DNA from: Streptomyces endocoffeicus
GTDB lineage: Bacteria; Actinomycetota; Actinomycetes; Streptomycetales; Streptomycetaceae
DNA length: 64,000 nt
NCBI RefSeq assembly: GCF_016741935.1
Contig: NZ_JAERRG010000032.1
Location: 28,358 to 92,357, forward strand
Reading direction: 5' to 3'
This document shows, one piece after another, positions 25,609-34,103 of the stretch. Each line of letters opens with the position of its first letter. Within the stretch, counting starts at the first letter, position 1. The notes beneath the pieces are model-generated. The model was not told the DNA's origin. It was given only the letters and a program-made list of their open reading frames with translations, and did not search any database. The position numbers were made by a program, and so were the translations under genes.

Positions 25609-27324
25609 TCACGGCTTCGTTCCCGCTCCCAGGCGTGCCGTGGTCTCCATGAGGGAGACGGTGAAGGGGTGCTCCGGTGTGGTCAGTACGCGGGGGGTCG
25701 TCCCCTGCTCGACGAGTTCTCCGGCGTCGAGGACCGCGATGTGGCGGGCGAGGGCCGCGATGTCCAGATCATGGGTGATGAGGACCAGCGAAAGGTCGTC
25801 GCGGTCACGGAGCAGCTGGGCGAGAAGTCCCAGGAGGCTACGGCGGTTGATGGTGTCGAGGCCGGAGGTGATCTCGTCGCAGATGAGGACGCGCGGTCGG
25901 GCGAGGAGGGCGCGGGCGAGTGCGGCGCGCTGGAGTTCGCCGCCGGAGAGTTGATCGGGGCGCCTGGCGGCCAGTTCCCCGGGTAGGCCGAGGCGGGTCA
26001 GGGTGGTGAGGGCCTCCTGCCGTGCCGTGTCCTTGTCGGTGCCGCGCAGGCGTACCGCGGTGCGGGCGACCTGGTGCAGGACGGGACGGTGCTCGTCGAA
26101 GGCTGCGCGCGAGTCCTGGAAGACGTACTGCACGGCCGCCAGTTGGGCGCGGTCGCGGGTGCGCAGCGTGCGGGGCAGAGCGGTGCCGTCGAGGAGGATC
26201 TCCCCTTCGTGGTCCCGGTGGAGTCCGGCCAGGCAGCGGGCGAGCGTGGTCTTGCCGCTGCCCGAGCGGCCGATGACGGCCAGGCATGTGCCGGGGTACA
26301 GGGCGAGTTCGGGGACGCGCAGCACCGTGGTCGGGCGGCCGTGGGCGCCTCCGTCGCGGTGGCGGGCGGTGAGGTCGTGTATCCGCAGGACCGGCTCCCC
26401 GGTTCCGGCTGAGACCCCGAGAGGTGTGAACTCCCGCTGGGTGGACAGCAGTTCGCGGGTCCACGGATGGCGGGGTGTGTGGCGTAGGCGTTCGGCGGGG
26501 CCCGATTCCACGATTCTTCCGGCGCGCATGACCAGGACGTCGTCGGCGAGGGCGCGGACCACGTCGAGGTCGTGGCTGAGCAGCACGACGGCGATGCCCC
26601 GTGCGGCGACGGCTGCCAGTTGGTCGACGATGCGGCTCTTGGTCAGGGCGTCCTGGCCGGTGGTGGGCTCGTCGGCGACGATGACGCGGGCGCCGAGCAG
26701 GAGCGCCTGGGCGAGGACGACGCGCTGCTGCTGGCCACCGGAGAGCTGGTGCGGGTAACGCCGCAGCAGGGCCTCGCCGTCCGGGAGCTGGGCTTCCGAC
26801 AGGGCGCGGAGGACGCGTTCGCGGGCCGCTGCCCGGCGCCGGCCGCGGGGAAGGTGGCGTACCTGCGAGCGGGCGATGTCGGTCAGGAGGGCGGAGACGC
26901 GGCGGGCGGGGTTGAGGACGGCCGCCGGGTGCTGGGGGATATAGCCGACCAGACCCTCGGAGGCCAGGCGGACGTCACCGCCGATCCGCGCGCCGGGCGG
27001 GTACTCACCGAGCAGGGCGAGGCCGGTGGTGGTCTTGCCGCTGCCGGAAGCGCCCACCAGGGCGGTGACCTTGCCCGGCAGGGCCTTGAGGTTCACGCCG
27101 TCGACGATCGCCCTGCCGTCGATCTCCACGCGAAGGTCGCGGATCTCGGCGACGGGCGCGGCGTCGTGGCTTACGGCCCCGGTGCCGGGGCCCACGGCCC
27201 CGGCGTCGAGGTCGAGTGTCCCACTGTCGGGGCCGAGGGACGCGGCGCCGGAGCCGAGATCCGCGGCAGGGCCTTCGAGACCGAGGGGCCCGGCAGGGTC
27301 TGTGGTGTGCTTCTCGTGGTTCAC
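25609..27324 (-). CDS. Dual-domain ABC ATPase of an Opp/Nik-type importer
   Basis: The 571-residue protein fuses two ATPase domains (DppD+DppF type). Domain 1 (about 50-290) has GASGSGKTTTGLALLGEYPP, LSGGQQQRVVLAQALL and VIVADEPTTGQD. Domain 2 (about 310-560) has GRSGSGKTTLARCLAG, LSGGELQRAALARALL and VLICDEITSGLD. A 45-residue low-complexity Gly/Pro/Asp-rich leader precedes domain 1. The GTG start overlaps the upstream permease stop (GTGA) and has GGAGAG eight bases upstream. It powers uptake via the two permeases and binding protein of the same operon. In this context the ligand may be a metal-chelate or small peptide. It is the last gene of the ten-gene leftward operon. Confidence 0.94.
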   Translation of the reverse strand: MNHEKHTTDPAGPLGLEGPAADLGSGAASLGPDSGTLDLDAGAVGPGTGAVSHDAAPVAEIRDLRVEIDGRAIVDGVNLKALPGKVTALVGASGSGKTTTGLALLGEYPPGARIGGDVRLASEGLVGYIPQHPAAVLNPARRVSALLTDIARSQVRHLPRGRRRAAARERVLRALSEAQLPDGEALLRRYPHQLSGGQQQRVVLAQALLLGARVIVADEPTTGQDALTKSRIVDQLAAVAARGIAVVLLSHDLDVVRALADDVLVMRAGRIVESGPAERLRHTPRHPWTRELLSTQREFTPLGVSAGTGEPVLRIHDLTARHRDGGAHGRPTTVLRVPELALYPGTCLAVIGRSGSGKTTLARCLAGLHRDHEGEILLDGTALPRTLRTRDRAQLAAVQYVFQDSRAAFDEHRPVLHQVARTAVRLRGTDKDTARQEALTTLTRLGLPGELAARRPDQLSGGELQRAALARALLARPRVLICDEITSGLDTINRRSLLGLLAQLLRDRDDLSLVLITHDLDIAALARHIAVLDAGELVEQGTTPRVLTTPEHPFTVSLMETTARLGAGTKP

Positions 27325-28265
27325 GGACGTGGCTCTCCTGCCCGGTTCCGGTTGATCCCGCTCCTCGTGCCCCGGCCCCGTGTGTGCCGTCGGCTGCCCG
27401 CGAGCGCGGCGTCGAAGAGGAGGTTGGTGCCCATCGTCAGGGCGACGATCAGGACGGCGGGGACGACCACGGCCCATGGCTGGACGAACAGACCGGTGCG
27501 GTTGCGGTCGACCATGACCGCCCAGTCGGCGGCGTCCGGCGCGACCCCGACGCCGAGGAACGCGGCCGTGGCGACCAGGTACAGCACGCCGGTCAGCCGG
27601 GTTCCGGCGTCGGCGGCCAGGGTGCGCAGGATGGAGCGCCCGACGTAGCCGACGGCCATGCGCCACCAGGTCTCGCCCTGCATGCGCAGCGCCTCGACCG
27701 CCGGGCGGGCGGCGGCCTCGGCGGCGGTGGCCCGCACGATGCGGACCGCGTCGGGCACGTTGACCAGTGCGACCAGCAGGGCGAGGCCGACGGCGCCGGG
27801 GGAGAACACCGAGGCGACGAGCAGGATCAGCAGCAGCGAGGGCACCGCGAGCAGGACGTCCAGGGGCCTGATCAGCAGCTCCTCCAGCCAGCGGCGGTGG
27901 GTGAGCGCGCAGACCAGCCCCAGCGGGAGGGCGACGAGATAGGACAGCGCGGTGGCGGCGAGCGCGGTCAGCACGACCGGACGCCCGCCGTGCAGCACCT
28001 GCCGCCACACGTCCCGCCCCACGAAGTCGGTGCCGAGCCAGTGGCCGCCTCCGAGGGTGAAGGACGCGGTCCGCGGGCCCGGGGCGCCCGCGAACACCGG
28101 CCCGAGAAGGGCGAGCACGAGGGGTACGGAGATGACGGCGGCGCCGAGCGCGAAGCGGCGCGTGCGCCCTTTCGTCGCATGAGTGGGCAGCGGCATCGGG
28201 CGGACACTTGCGCCCGGGGTACGCGACGGCCCCTGCGGGGGACCCGCGACGGGAGGGACGTTCAT
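27321..28265 (-). CDS. Opp/Dpp/Nik-type ABC permease, DppC/NikC-like
   Basis: The 314-residue permease has an N-terminal cytoplasmic stretch and a first helix at about 38-56 (LGAAVISVPLVLALLGPVFA). It has the characteristic LGTDFVGRDVWRQVLHGGR motif of the C-type subunit. Later helices include LLAVPSLLLILLVASVFSPG, and the coupling-helix region is AAARPAVEALRMQGETWWRM. The ATG overlaps the stop of the B-type permease gene (ATGA) and its own stop overlaps the ATPase start (GTGA). It forms a heterodimeric channel with the 28262-29215 product. Confidence 0.94.
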   Translation of the reverse strand: MNVPPVAGPPQGPSRTPGASVRPMPLPTHATKGRTRRFALGAAVISVPLVLALLGPVFAGAPGPRTASFTLGGGHWLGTDFVGRDVWRQVLHGGRPVVLTALAATALSYLVALPLGLVCALTHRRWLEELLIRPLDVLLAVPSLLLILLVASVFSPGAVGLALLVALVNVPDAVRIVRATAAEAAARPAVEALRMQGETWWRMAVGYVGRSILRTLAADAGTRLTGVLYLVATAAFLGVGVAPDAADWAVMVDRNRTGLFVQPWAVVVPAVLIVALTMGTNLLFDAALAGSRRHTRGRGTRSGINRNRAGEPRP

Positions 28266-29215
28266 GCGACCACCCCCGCCCGGGGCGCCAGCCGGTGGGT
28301 CACCAGGTCCGCGCCCAGGTTGAGGACGACGGTCAGGACGCCGAAGACGACGGCGAGGCCCTGGACGACGGGGACGTCCCGCTCGGCGACGGCGTTGAGC
28401 AGGACGGTCCCGAGGCCCGGGATCACATACAGGGCCTCCACGACGACAACGCCGCACAGCAGCCAGTCGATCGTGCGGGCCAACTGCTGGGCGGCGGGGG
28501 CGAGAGCGGCCGGCAGCGCGTGGGTGTAACGGACCTTGGCCCCGGAGACGCCGTAGCGCCGGGCCTGCGCCACGTACGGGGAGGCGAGCGCGTCGACCAT
28601 GCCGGCGCGCACCAGCCGGGACAGCGAGCACACAGGCCGGGACAGCAGGACGAGCACGGGCAGCACGAGCGCGGCCGGGTGGCCGAGCAGGTCGGTGCCG
28701 TAGCCGACGGCGGTCGGCGGCAGCCAGTCAAGACGGAGCGCGAGGACGGTCACCAGCAGCATTCCGAGGGCGAACTCGGGTACCGCGTACACGGCGAGCG
28801 TCACGGAGCTGACCAGGCGGTCGACCAGGCGGCCTTCGTACCGTGCGGCCAGCACCCCGAGGCCGAAGCCGGCCGGGACGAGCAGTGCCATGGTGAGCGC
28901 GGCCAGCAGCAGGGTCGGCCCGAAGCCGTCGGCGAGGTACGTACTGACCGGGCGGCCGGAGGTGAGCGAGGTCCCGAGGTCGCCGTGGAGCAGGCCCACG
29001 GCCCAGTCGGCCAGCCGCTCGTGGGCGGGCCGGTCCAGGTGGAGGGCCTCCCGGATGGCCGCGATGCGCGCGGGGTCGGGCTGGTCGCCGGCCAGGGCGA
29101 CCGCGGCATCGCCCGGCAGCGCCTCGGTGAGCGCGAAGACCAGCAGCACCACGGCCACGGTCTGCGCGACGCCGAGCAGCAGCCGCCGGGCGACGAAGGA
29201 GCGCAGTCCGCTCAC
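28262..29215 (-). CDS. Opp/Dpp/Nik-type ABC permease, DppB/NikB-like
   Basis: The 317-residue protein begins VSGLRSFVARRLLLGVAQTV with the usual first helix and the B-subunit motif LPGDAAVALAGDQPDP. An extracytoplasmic loop (HERLADWAVGLLHGDLGTSL) and about six helices in total follow. The GTG at 29215 overlaps the binding-protein TGA (GTGA), matching every other junction in this operon; the GTG at 29224 is the alternative. It pairs with the C-type permease. Confidence 0.94.
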   Translation of the reverse strand: MSGLRSFVARRLLLGVAQTVAVVLLVFALTEALPGDAAVALAGDQPDPARIAAIREALHLDRPAHERLADWAVGLLHGDLGTSLTSGRPVSTYLADGFGPTLLLAALTMALLVPAGFGLGVLAARYEGRLVDRLVSSVTLAVYAVPEFALGMLLVTVLALRLDWLPPTAVGYGTDLLGHPAALVLPVLVLLSRPVCSLSRLVRAGMVDALASPYVAQARRYGVSGAKVRYTHALPAALAPAAQQLARTIDWLLCGVVVVEALYVIPGLGTVLLNAVAERDVPVVQGLAVVFGVLTVVLNLGADLVTHRLAPRAGVVA

Positions 29216-30828
29216 GCGAGCCACACCTTGTCGAAGCGTGCCCAGTCGAGGGTGTTGGCGGGTGCCTTGGACTCAACTCCCCTGACCTTGCGCGCGGTTG
29301 CGAGGATCCAGTCGGCGAAGCCCCAGACCAGGAAGCCGCCTTCGGAGTACAGGCGGCGCTGCATGCGTTCGTAGACGGCGGCGCGCTCGGCCTTGTCCTT
29401 GGTGGACTGGGCCCGCTGGTAGAGCGCGTCGAAGTCCTTGTGGTGCCACTTGGTGGCGTTCGTGGTGGAGTCGGTGAGCAGCCGCTGGGAGATGTGGGCC
29501 TCGATGGGCATGGCACCGGAGCGGTAGGAGCACAGGACGCCGCCGTCCAGGATGTCGCTCCAGTACGAGTCCTTGCTGCCCATCTTCACATCGATCGTGA
29601 CACCCGCCTGCGCGGCCTGGTCGCGGAAGATGCCGGCGGACTCGGTGAACCCGGCGGCCACCGCCGAGGTGTCGAGGGTGACCTTCAGCTTCTCCGCGCC
29701 GGCCGCCTTCAGCAGGGCGCGGGCCCGGTCGAGGTCCTGCCCGCGCTGCGGGAGGCTGTCGGCGTAGTACTCGTAGCCCTTGCCGAACAGATCGTTGCCG
29801 ATCACCCCCGCGCCCGACAGGGCGCCGTCGAGGAGTTCCTCGCGGTCGGCGATCAGGAAGAACGCCTGGCGCACCCGCTTGTCGTCGAAGGGGGCCCGGT
29901 CGGTCTTCATCGCGAACCCCTGCATGTCGCTGCCCCGGAGCCGGACGATGGTGATCTGCCCCTTGCCCTCGTGGGCGCGGGCGGTGGTGGGGTTGAGTTC
30001 GTGGGCGTACTCGACCTGTCCGCCCAGCAGTGCGTTGACCCGGGCGGACTCCTCGTTGGCGACGATGAACTCGAGCTCGTCGAGGTGCGGGGCGCCGTCC
30101 CAGTAGTCCTCGTTGCGGCGGAAGACGGCCGACCGGCCGGGGGCGAAGGACACGAAACGGAACGGGCCGGAGCCGATCGGCTTCTTGTCGAAGTCGGTGG
30201 CGTCCTCGGGCACGATGTACGCGCCGAACGCGGCCAGGATGTTGGGGAATTCGGCGGTGGGCCGCTTGAGGACGAACTCGATGCCCCGTTCGCCGGTCGC
30301 GTGGCTCGCGTCGAGGTCGATGGGTTCCAGGGACGCCTTGGCGCGGAACGCCTTCTTGGGATCGGCGATCCGGCGGTAGCTGTGGAGCACGTCCTTGGCG
30401 GTGACCGGTCGGCCGTTGTGGAACGTGGCCCCGCGGAGGGTGATCTGCCACCGGTCCAGGGTCTTGTTCGCCTCCCATTTCTCGGCGAGGCGGGGCTGGG
30501 CGGACAGGTCGGCGCCGTAGTCGGCGAGTTTGTCGTAGAGGGCCTTCGCGCGGGCGACGTCGGAGAAGAGGTTGGCCAGGTGCGGGTCGAGGGTCTCGCT
30601 CGCACCGCCGCCGGCGAACGCGGCGCGCAGTCGTCCGCCACGCCGTGGGGTACCGGCGCTGCCGCCCCCTCCCGCGGTGTCGTCGGTGCCGCCGCATCCG
30701 GTGAGGGCGAATGCGCCGAGTGATGCGGCGCCGGCGGCGAGGAAGCCGCGGCGGCGCAGGCCGGGGAAGTGGTGCTCGTCCGGGTGATCGCCCACGGGGT
30801 GAAGGTGGCGGGCGGGATCGTCATGCAT
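29212..30828 (-). CDS. Family 5 (peptide/nickel-type) ABC substrate-binding lipoprotein
   Basis: The 538-residue SBP_bac_5 protein has a twin-arginine-like, lipoprotein-style leader (RRRGFLAAGAASLGAFALTG followed by Cys at about 45). The fold shows ETLDPHLANLFSDVARAKAL, WQITLRGATFHNGRPVTAKD, PIGSGPFRFVSFAPG and RRNEDYWDGAPHLDELEFI. Members bind peptides, nickel-histidine, staphylopine-metal complexes or plant opines. It follows the methyltransferase gene after 62 bases, so the importer is probably co-expressed with the biosynthetic genes. The ATG has a GAGGA site. A truncated homologue lies at 42741-42915. The ligand is inferred to be the cluster's own metal complex. Confidence 0.93.
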   Translation of the reverse strand: MHDDPARHLHPVGDHPDEHHFPGLRRRGFLAAGAASLGAFALTGCGGTDDTAGGGGSAGTPRRGGRLRAAFAGGGASETLDPHLANLFSDVARAKALYDKLADYGADLSAQPRLAEKWEANKTLDRWQITLRGATFHNGRPVTAKDVLHSYRRIADPKKAFRAKASLEPIDLDASHATGERGIEFVLKRPTAEFPNILAAFGAYIVPEDATDFDKKPIGSGPFRFVSFAPGRSAVFRRNEDYWDGAPHLDELEFIVANEESARVNALLGGQVEYAHELNPTTARAHEGKGQITIVRLRGSDMQGFAMKTDRAPFDDKRVRQAFFLIADREELLDGALSGAGVIGNDLFGKGYEYYADSLPQRGQDLDRARALLKAAGAEKLKVTLDTSAVAAGFTESAGIFRDQAAQAGVTIDVKMGSKDSYWSDILDGGVLCSYRSGAMPIEAHISQRLLTDSTTNATKWHHKDFDALYQRAQSTKDKAERAAVYERMQRRLYSEGGFLVWGFADWILATARKVRGVESKAPANTLDWARFDKVWLA

Positions 30829-30890
30829 GCGGGTGTCCTCGGGGTGTGGGAAGTGCCGGTGGGATACGGGGGCGGGCGTCGGGTGCGGCC

Positions 30891-31715
30891 TCAGGGCGCC
30901 GAGGGGGCGGGCTCGGTGACGCGGGCCACCAGGTGCAGCCGGTCGGAGTCGGTCGTACGGCCGGGGGACATGCCCTCGTGCCAGGGCGGCTCGGTGCGCG
31001 GACCCGGTCCGTCGTGCAGCTCCAGGACCTCGAAGCCGTGCGCGCCCAGGAGATGGCGCAGCTCCTGCGGGAAGAGCAGCCGCCACGCGGAGCGCTGTTC
31101 CACGGGCGCGGATCCGTCGTCCGCGGTCCATGCGCGGGTACGGTGCAGGAGCTGGGCCGTGCGGTCGACCGTGAGCGTGGTGGTGGACCGGTAGGCGGTG
31201 CCCCGCCAGGTGAACTCACCGACCGCGGGTGTGTCGAGCAGGTCCGTACGGCCGAGGAAGTAGGCGCCGTTGCGCATCTCCGCGACGAGCAGCCCGCCTG
31301 GGACGAGGGCGCGTCGGCAGGACGACAGGAAGCCGTCGAGCTGGGCGTTGGTGTGGCAGTACAGCAGTGCGCTGTCCAGGCACACCACGGCGTCGGACAC
31401 GCCCCGGCCCAGGTCGAACGCGTGCAGATCGGCGCGGACGTACTCGGGTCCGGGGTGGTGCCCGCGGGCGTGTGCGAGCATCGCCTCGGAGAGGTCGGCG
31501 CCGGTCACCTCGTGGCCCGCGCCGTGGAGGTGGGCGGCGTCGCGGCCGGTGCCGCAGCCCAGGTCCAGGACGCGCGGTCCGGCGCCGTGCCGGCGCAGGC
31601 AGTCCTCCGTCCATCGGCCGGCCAGCCGTTCGGGGTCGGGAAACCTGGCCTCGTACAGCTCGGGGTTGTCGGTGAGCAGATTGTGCGCGTCCGCGCCCGC
31701 CGTGGCCGTCGTCAT
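30891..31715 (-). CDS. Class I SAM-dependent methyltransferase
   Basis: The 274-residue protein has a Rossmann-like methyltransferase fold: motif I VLDLGCGTGRDAAHLHGAGH, acidic loop VTGADLSEAML, and motif IV region VSDAVVCLDSALLY. GGLLVAEMRN marks post-motif III. C-terminal residues 190-270 form a substrate-binding lid (LLFPQELRHLLGAHGF). The ATG overlaps the MFS stop (ATGA). Its ribosome site is provided by six tandem copies of a GAGGGAGAC-type unit (31721-31774). It may methylate the product of the ATP-grasp/PLP genes or be a housekeeping tag-along. The acceptor is unknown. Confidence 0.9.
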   Translation of the reverse strand: MTTATAGADAHNLLTDNPELYEARFPDPERLAGRWTEDCLRRHGAGPRVLDLGCGTGRDAAHLHGAGHEVTGADLSEAMLAHARGHHPGPEYVRADLHAFDLGRGVSDAVVCLDSALLYCHTNAQLDGFLSSCRRALVPGGLLVAEMRNGAYFLGRTDLLDTPAVGEFTWRGTAYRSTTTLTVDRTAQLLHRTRAWTADDGSAPVEQRSAWRLLFPQELRHLLGAHGFEVLELHDGPGPRTEPPWHEGMSPGRTTDSDRLHLVARVTEPAPSAP

Positions 31716-33058
31716 GTCGTCTCCCTCGTCTCCCTCGTCTCCCTCGTCTCCCTCGTCTCCCTCGTCTCCCTCGTCACGCCGCGTCCGGTGTGGCCGGACA
31801 TCGCGTCCGGCGTGGCGGGCCGCGGCGTCGTCGGCAGTGAGCCCAGCCGGTGCAGCCAGGCCACGCCGAGTGCGGAGGCGAGCCCGAACAACGCGCAGCA
31901 CGCCCAGGGCAGCCAGGCGGCATCGCCCCGCTCGCCGGCGTCCATGGCCCAGCCGACGACGGTGTTGCCGAGAGCGGCGGCGATGCCCGAGACCACGTAG
32001 AAGATGCCGAAGTAGGTGCCCGTCAGTTCGGGCCGGCCGAAGCCGGGGACGAGCTCCATCACGAACGGCTGGGCGACCATCACCCCGAGGTAGAGCAGCA
32101 GGGCCCCGACCAGCACCGGCAGGGCGCGCAGTACCGCGTCGGCGGTGCCGTCCGGGCCACCGGAGCCGCCCGCCACCAGAGCGGGCGGCACGAACGCCAG
32201 CGCCATCACACCGAGCCCCGCGGCGATCCAGCGCGCCCGGTCACCGCTCACCTTCAGGGCGCTGGTGATGCGCAGCTGGAGCGCGAGGTTGGCGAGGGTG
32301 CCGACGAGGAAGACGAGCCCGGCGGCACCGTCCCAGCCGGTGGCCCGGCGTGCTCCGTCGGGCAGCAGCAGATAGAGCTGGTTCTCCAGGGTGAACATGC
32401 CGACCATGGCGAGCGCGAACGCCAGGAAGGCGCGGTGGCCGAGCACCGCGCGCCAGTCCGCGAGCACCGTGCCCTTGCTCGGCTCCACCTCGCGCGCGGG
32501 CAGCACCAGGGCCTGCGCCACGGTGAGGACCGCGAAGATCCCGGCGGCGGTGAGGGCCGAGGCGCGGAAGTCCACCAGGAGCAGCGCGCTGCCGAGCAGC
32601 GGACCGATCAACGCCCCCGTCGTGGCGAACACGTTGAACAGGGCGAACGCCTCGGCCTTGCGCTCTCCCGCCTCCTGCGCGAGGTAGGCGCGCACGGCCG
32701 GGTTGAACAGCGCCCCGGCGAACCCGCTGAGTACGGACGCGGCGATCAGGACGGAGAGGCTGTCGCCGAGCGCGAACAGCCCGAACCCGACCGTGCGCAG
32801 GGCACACCCGGCGATGATGACACCGCGTGCGCCGAGCCGGTCGGCGGCCGAGCCGCCGATGATGAACAGACCCTGCTGGCTCAGGTTGCGCACGCCGAGG
32901 ACGATGCCGACGACGGCGGCCGACATGCCCAGGTTCTCGCCGAGGTGAGTGGCGAGATAGGGGATGAGCAGGTAGAAGCCGGTATTGACGCCGAGCTGGT
33001 TGACCAGCAAAAGCTGGATCGCGAGCGGGAAGCGGCGCATTTCATGCCACGTCTGCAC
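31712..33058 (-). CDS. Major facilitator superfamily exporter
   Basis: The 448-residue protein has about twelve membrane segments. It carries a DHA1-type motif A region (GGSAADRLGARGVIIAG) after the second helix and FNPAVRAYLAQEAGERKAEA between later helices. The C-terminal tail is hydrophilic and ends with six Arg-Glu-Thr triplets from the tandem repeat. The GTG start overlaps the epimerase stop by 17 bases and has a strong GGGAGGTGA site six bases upstream; ATG at 33040 lacks one. Lying between biosynthetic genes and an ABC importer, it is well placed to export the synthesised small molecule, as the MFS exporter does in staphylopine and EDDS systems. This role is inferred. Confidence 0.92.
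   Translation of the reverse strand: MQTWHEMRRFPLAIQLLLVNQLGVNTGFYLLIPYLATHLGENLGMSAAVVGIVLGVRNLSQQGLFIIGGSAADRLGARGVIIAGCALRTVGFGLFALGDSLSVLIAASVLSGFAGALFNPAVRAYLAQEAGERKAEAFALFNVFATTGALIGPLLGSALLLVDFRASALTAAGIFAVLTVAQALVLPAREVEPSKGTVLADWRAVLGHRAFLAFALAMVGMFTLENQLYLLLPDGARRATGWDGAAGLVFLVGTLANLALQLRITSALKVSGDRARWIAAGLGVMALAFVPPALVAGGSGGPDGTADAVLRALPVLVGALLLYLGVMVAQPFVMELVPGFGRPELTGTYFGIFYVVSGIAAALGNTVVGWAMDAGERGDAAWLPWACCALFGLASALGVAWLHRLGSLPTTPRPATPDAMSGHTGRGVTRETRETRETRETRETRETT
31721..31774 (-). repeat. Six perfect 9-bp tandem repeats coding (Arg-Glu-Thr)6 and supplying tandem Shine-Dalgarno sequences
   Basis: On the plus strand CTCCCTCGT is repeated six times without mismatch. On the coding strand each unit reads ACGAGGGAG and contributes one Arg-Glu-Thr to the last residues of the MFS exporter. 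The array ends five bases before the methyltransferase ATG, so each unit also presents a GAGGGAG ribosome-binding core. Copy-number changes stay in frame for the exporter and do not alter the final spacing to the methyltransferase. Confidence 0.95.
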
Positions 33059-34103
33059 GGCTCACCTCCCGGGGCCGGACTCCCAGTCCGGGAGAGGCGT
33101 TCGCGCGGACGAAGCCGTCGGCGCCACCGATGCCCGACCACGGGTCGTGGGCCAACAGCAGGTGTCCGTCGAGGTCGGCCCAGCGGGCGCGGTCGGCGAG
33201 GTGGACGGCGGGCGCCAGGCCGAGGCTGCTGGCGGTCAGACAGCCGAGCATCAGCACGGTGCCGCTGCCCTCGATCGCCTCGGCGATGCGCAGGGCGGCA
33301 TGCACCCCGCCGCACTTGGCGAGCTTGACGTTGACGCCCTGGACGCGTCCGGCCAGACGGCGTACGTCCGCCAGATCCACGGCGTCCTCGTCGGCGATGA
33401 CCGGTACGGGTGAGCGCTCGGCGAGGGCCCCCAGCGCGTCCGGGGAGCCGGGCGCGAGGGGCTGCTCGACGGCCTCCACGCCGAGTTCGGCGAACCGCGG
33501 CAGCAGCGCCACGGCCTGAGCCACGGTCCAGGCGCCATTGGGGTCGAGGAGCAGCCGGACCCCGGGTGCCGCGTCGCGGATGGCACGTACGCGCTCCACA
33601 TCGTCCTCGGGATCGGGAGTTCCCGCCTTGACCTTGAGGACCTCGAAGCCGCGCGCGGTCAGGCGGCGGGCCTGGGCCGCGGCATGGCTCGGCGAGGTGA
33701 TGCCGATGGTGCGTGCGGTGGCGGCGACGGGAGGTTCCGAGGCGCCGAGGAGGCGGTGCACGGGGGTGCCCGCCCGTTTGCCGACGAGGTCGAGGAGCGC
33801 CGCGTCCAGCGCGGCGGTCACGGCCGGGGGAGTGTCCGTACCGGCCAACTCGCCCGCCCGCAGGGCTTCCAGGGCGCTCTCGGGGTCGCGGTAGCGCACG
33901 AGATCCGTGCCGACGGCCGCGAGGAGGCGTCGCAGAGCGGCGGCGTCGAGACCGTAGTAGACGCTGGTGACGGTCTCGCCGTGGCCGCTGACCCCGTCGT
34001 GTTCGACGCTCAGCCATACCGCGTCGCGGGCGGCCATCGTCGAGCGGGAGATGCGCAGCGGCTCGGTGAGTCGCAGATGGACGGTGCGCTGACTGGCCTT
34101 CAC
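33042..34103 (-). CDS. Dipeptide epimerase-like enolase-superfamily enzyme
   Basis: The 353-residue enzyme is of the mandelate racemase/muconate-lactonizing group. The N-terminal capping domain runs to about 120. The barrel includes the KxK motif in FEVLKVKAGTPDPE, metal ligands in RLLLDPNGAW (Asp), AVEQPLAPG (Glu) and VIADEDAVD (Asp). The second catalytic Lys is in GVNVKLAKCGG and the closing acidic loop is WADLDGHLLL. This pattern fits L-Ala-D/L-Glu and related dipeptide epimerases. It may invert one alpha-centre of an amino-acid conjugate made by the PLP and ATP-grasp enzymes. The GTG overlaps the stop of the PLP gene (GTGA). The substrate is not established. Confidence 0.9.
   Translation of the reverse strand: MKASQRTVHLRLTEPLRISRSTMAARDAVWLSVEHDGVSGHGETVTSVYYGLDAAALRRLLAAVGTDLVRYRDPESALEALRAGELAGTDTPPAVTAALDAALLDLVGKRAGTPVHRLLGASEPPVAATARTIGITSPSHAAAQARRLTARGFEVLKVKAGTPDPEDDVERVRAIRDAAPGVRLLLDPNGAWTVAQAVALLPRFAELGVEAVEQPLAPGSPDALGALAERSPVPVIADEDAVDLADVRRLAGRVQGVNVKLAKCGGVHAALRIAEAIEGSGTVLMLGCLTASSLGLAPAVHLADRARWADLDGHLLLAHDPWSGIGGADGFVRANASPGLGVRPREVSRADVA

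Noticed and set aside
27325..28008. Upstream extension of the dual ATPase reading
   Set aside because: Out-of-frame shadow of the DppC-like permease; the GTG at 27324 has a ribosome site and overlaps the permease stop.
31721..31774. CRISPR-like array
   Set aside because: Nine-base contiguous units without spacers, inside a coding sequence; no cas genes in the window.
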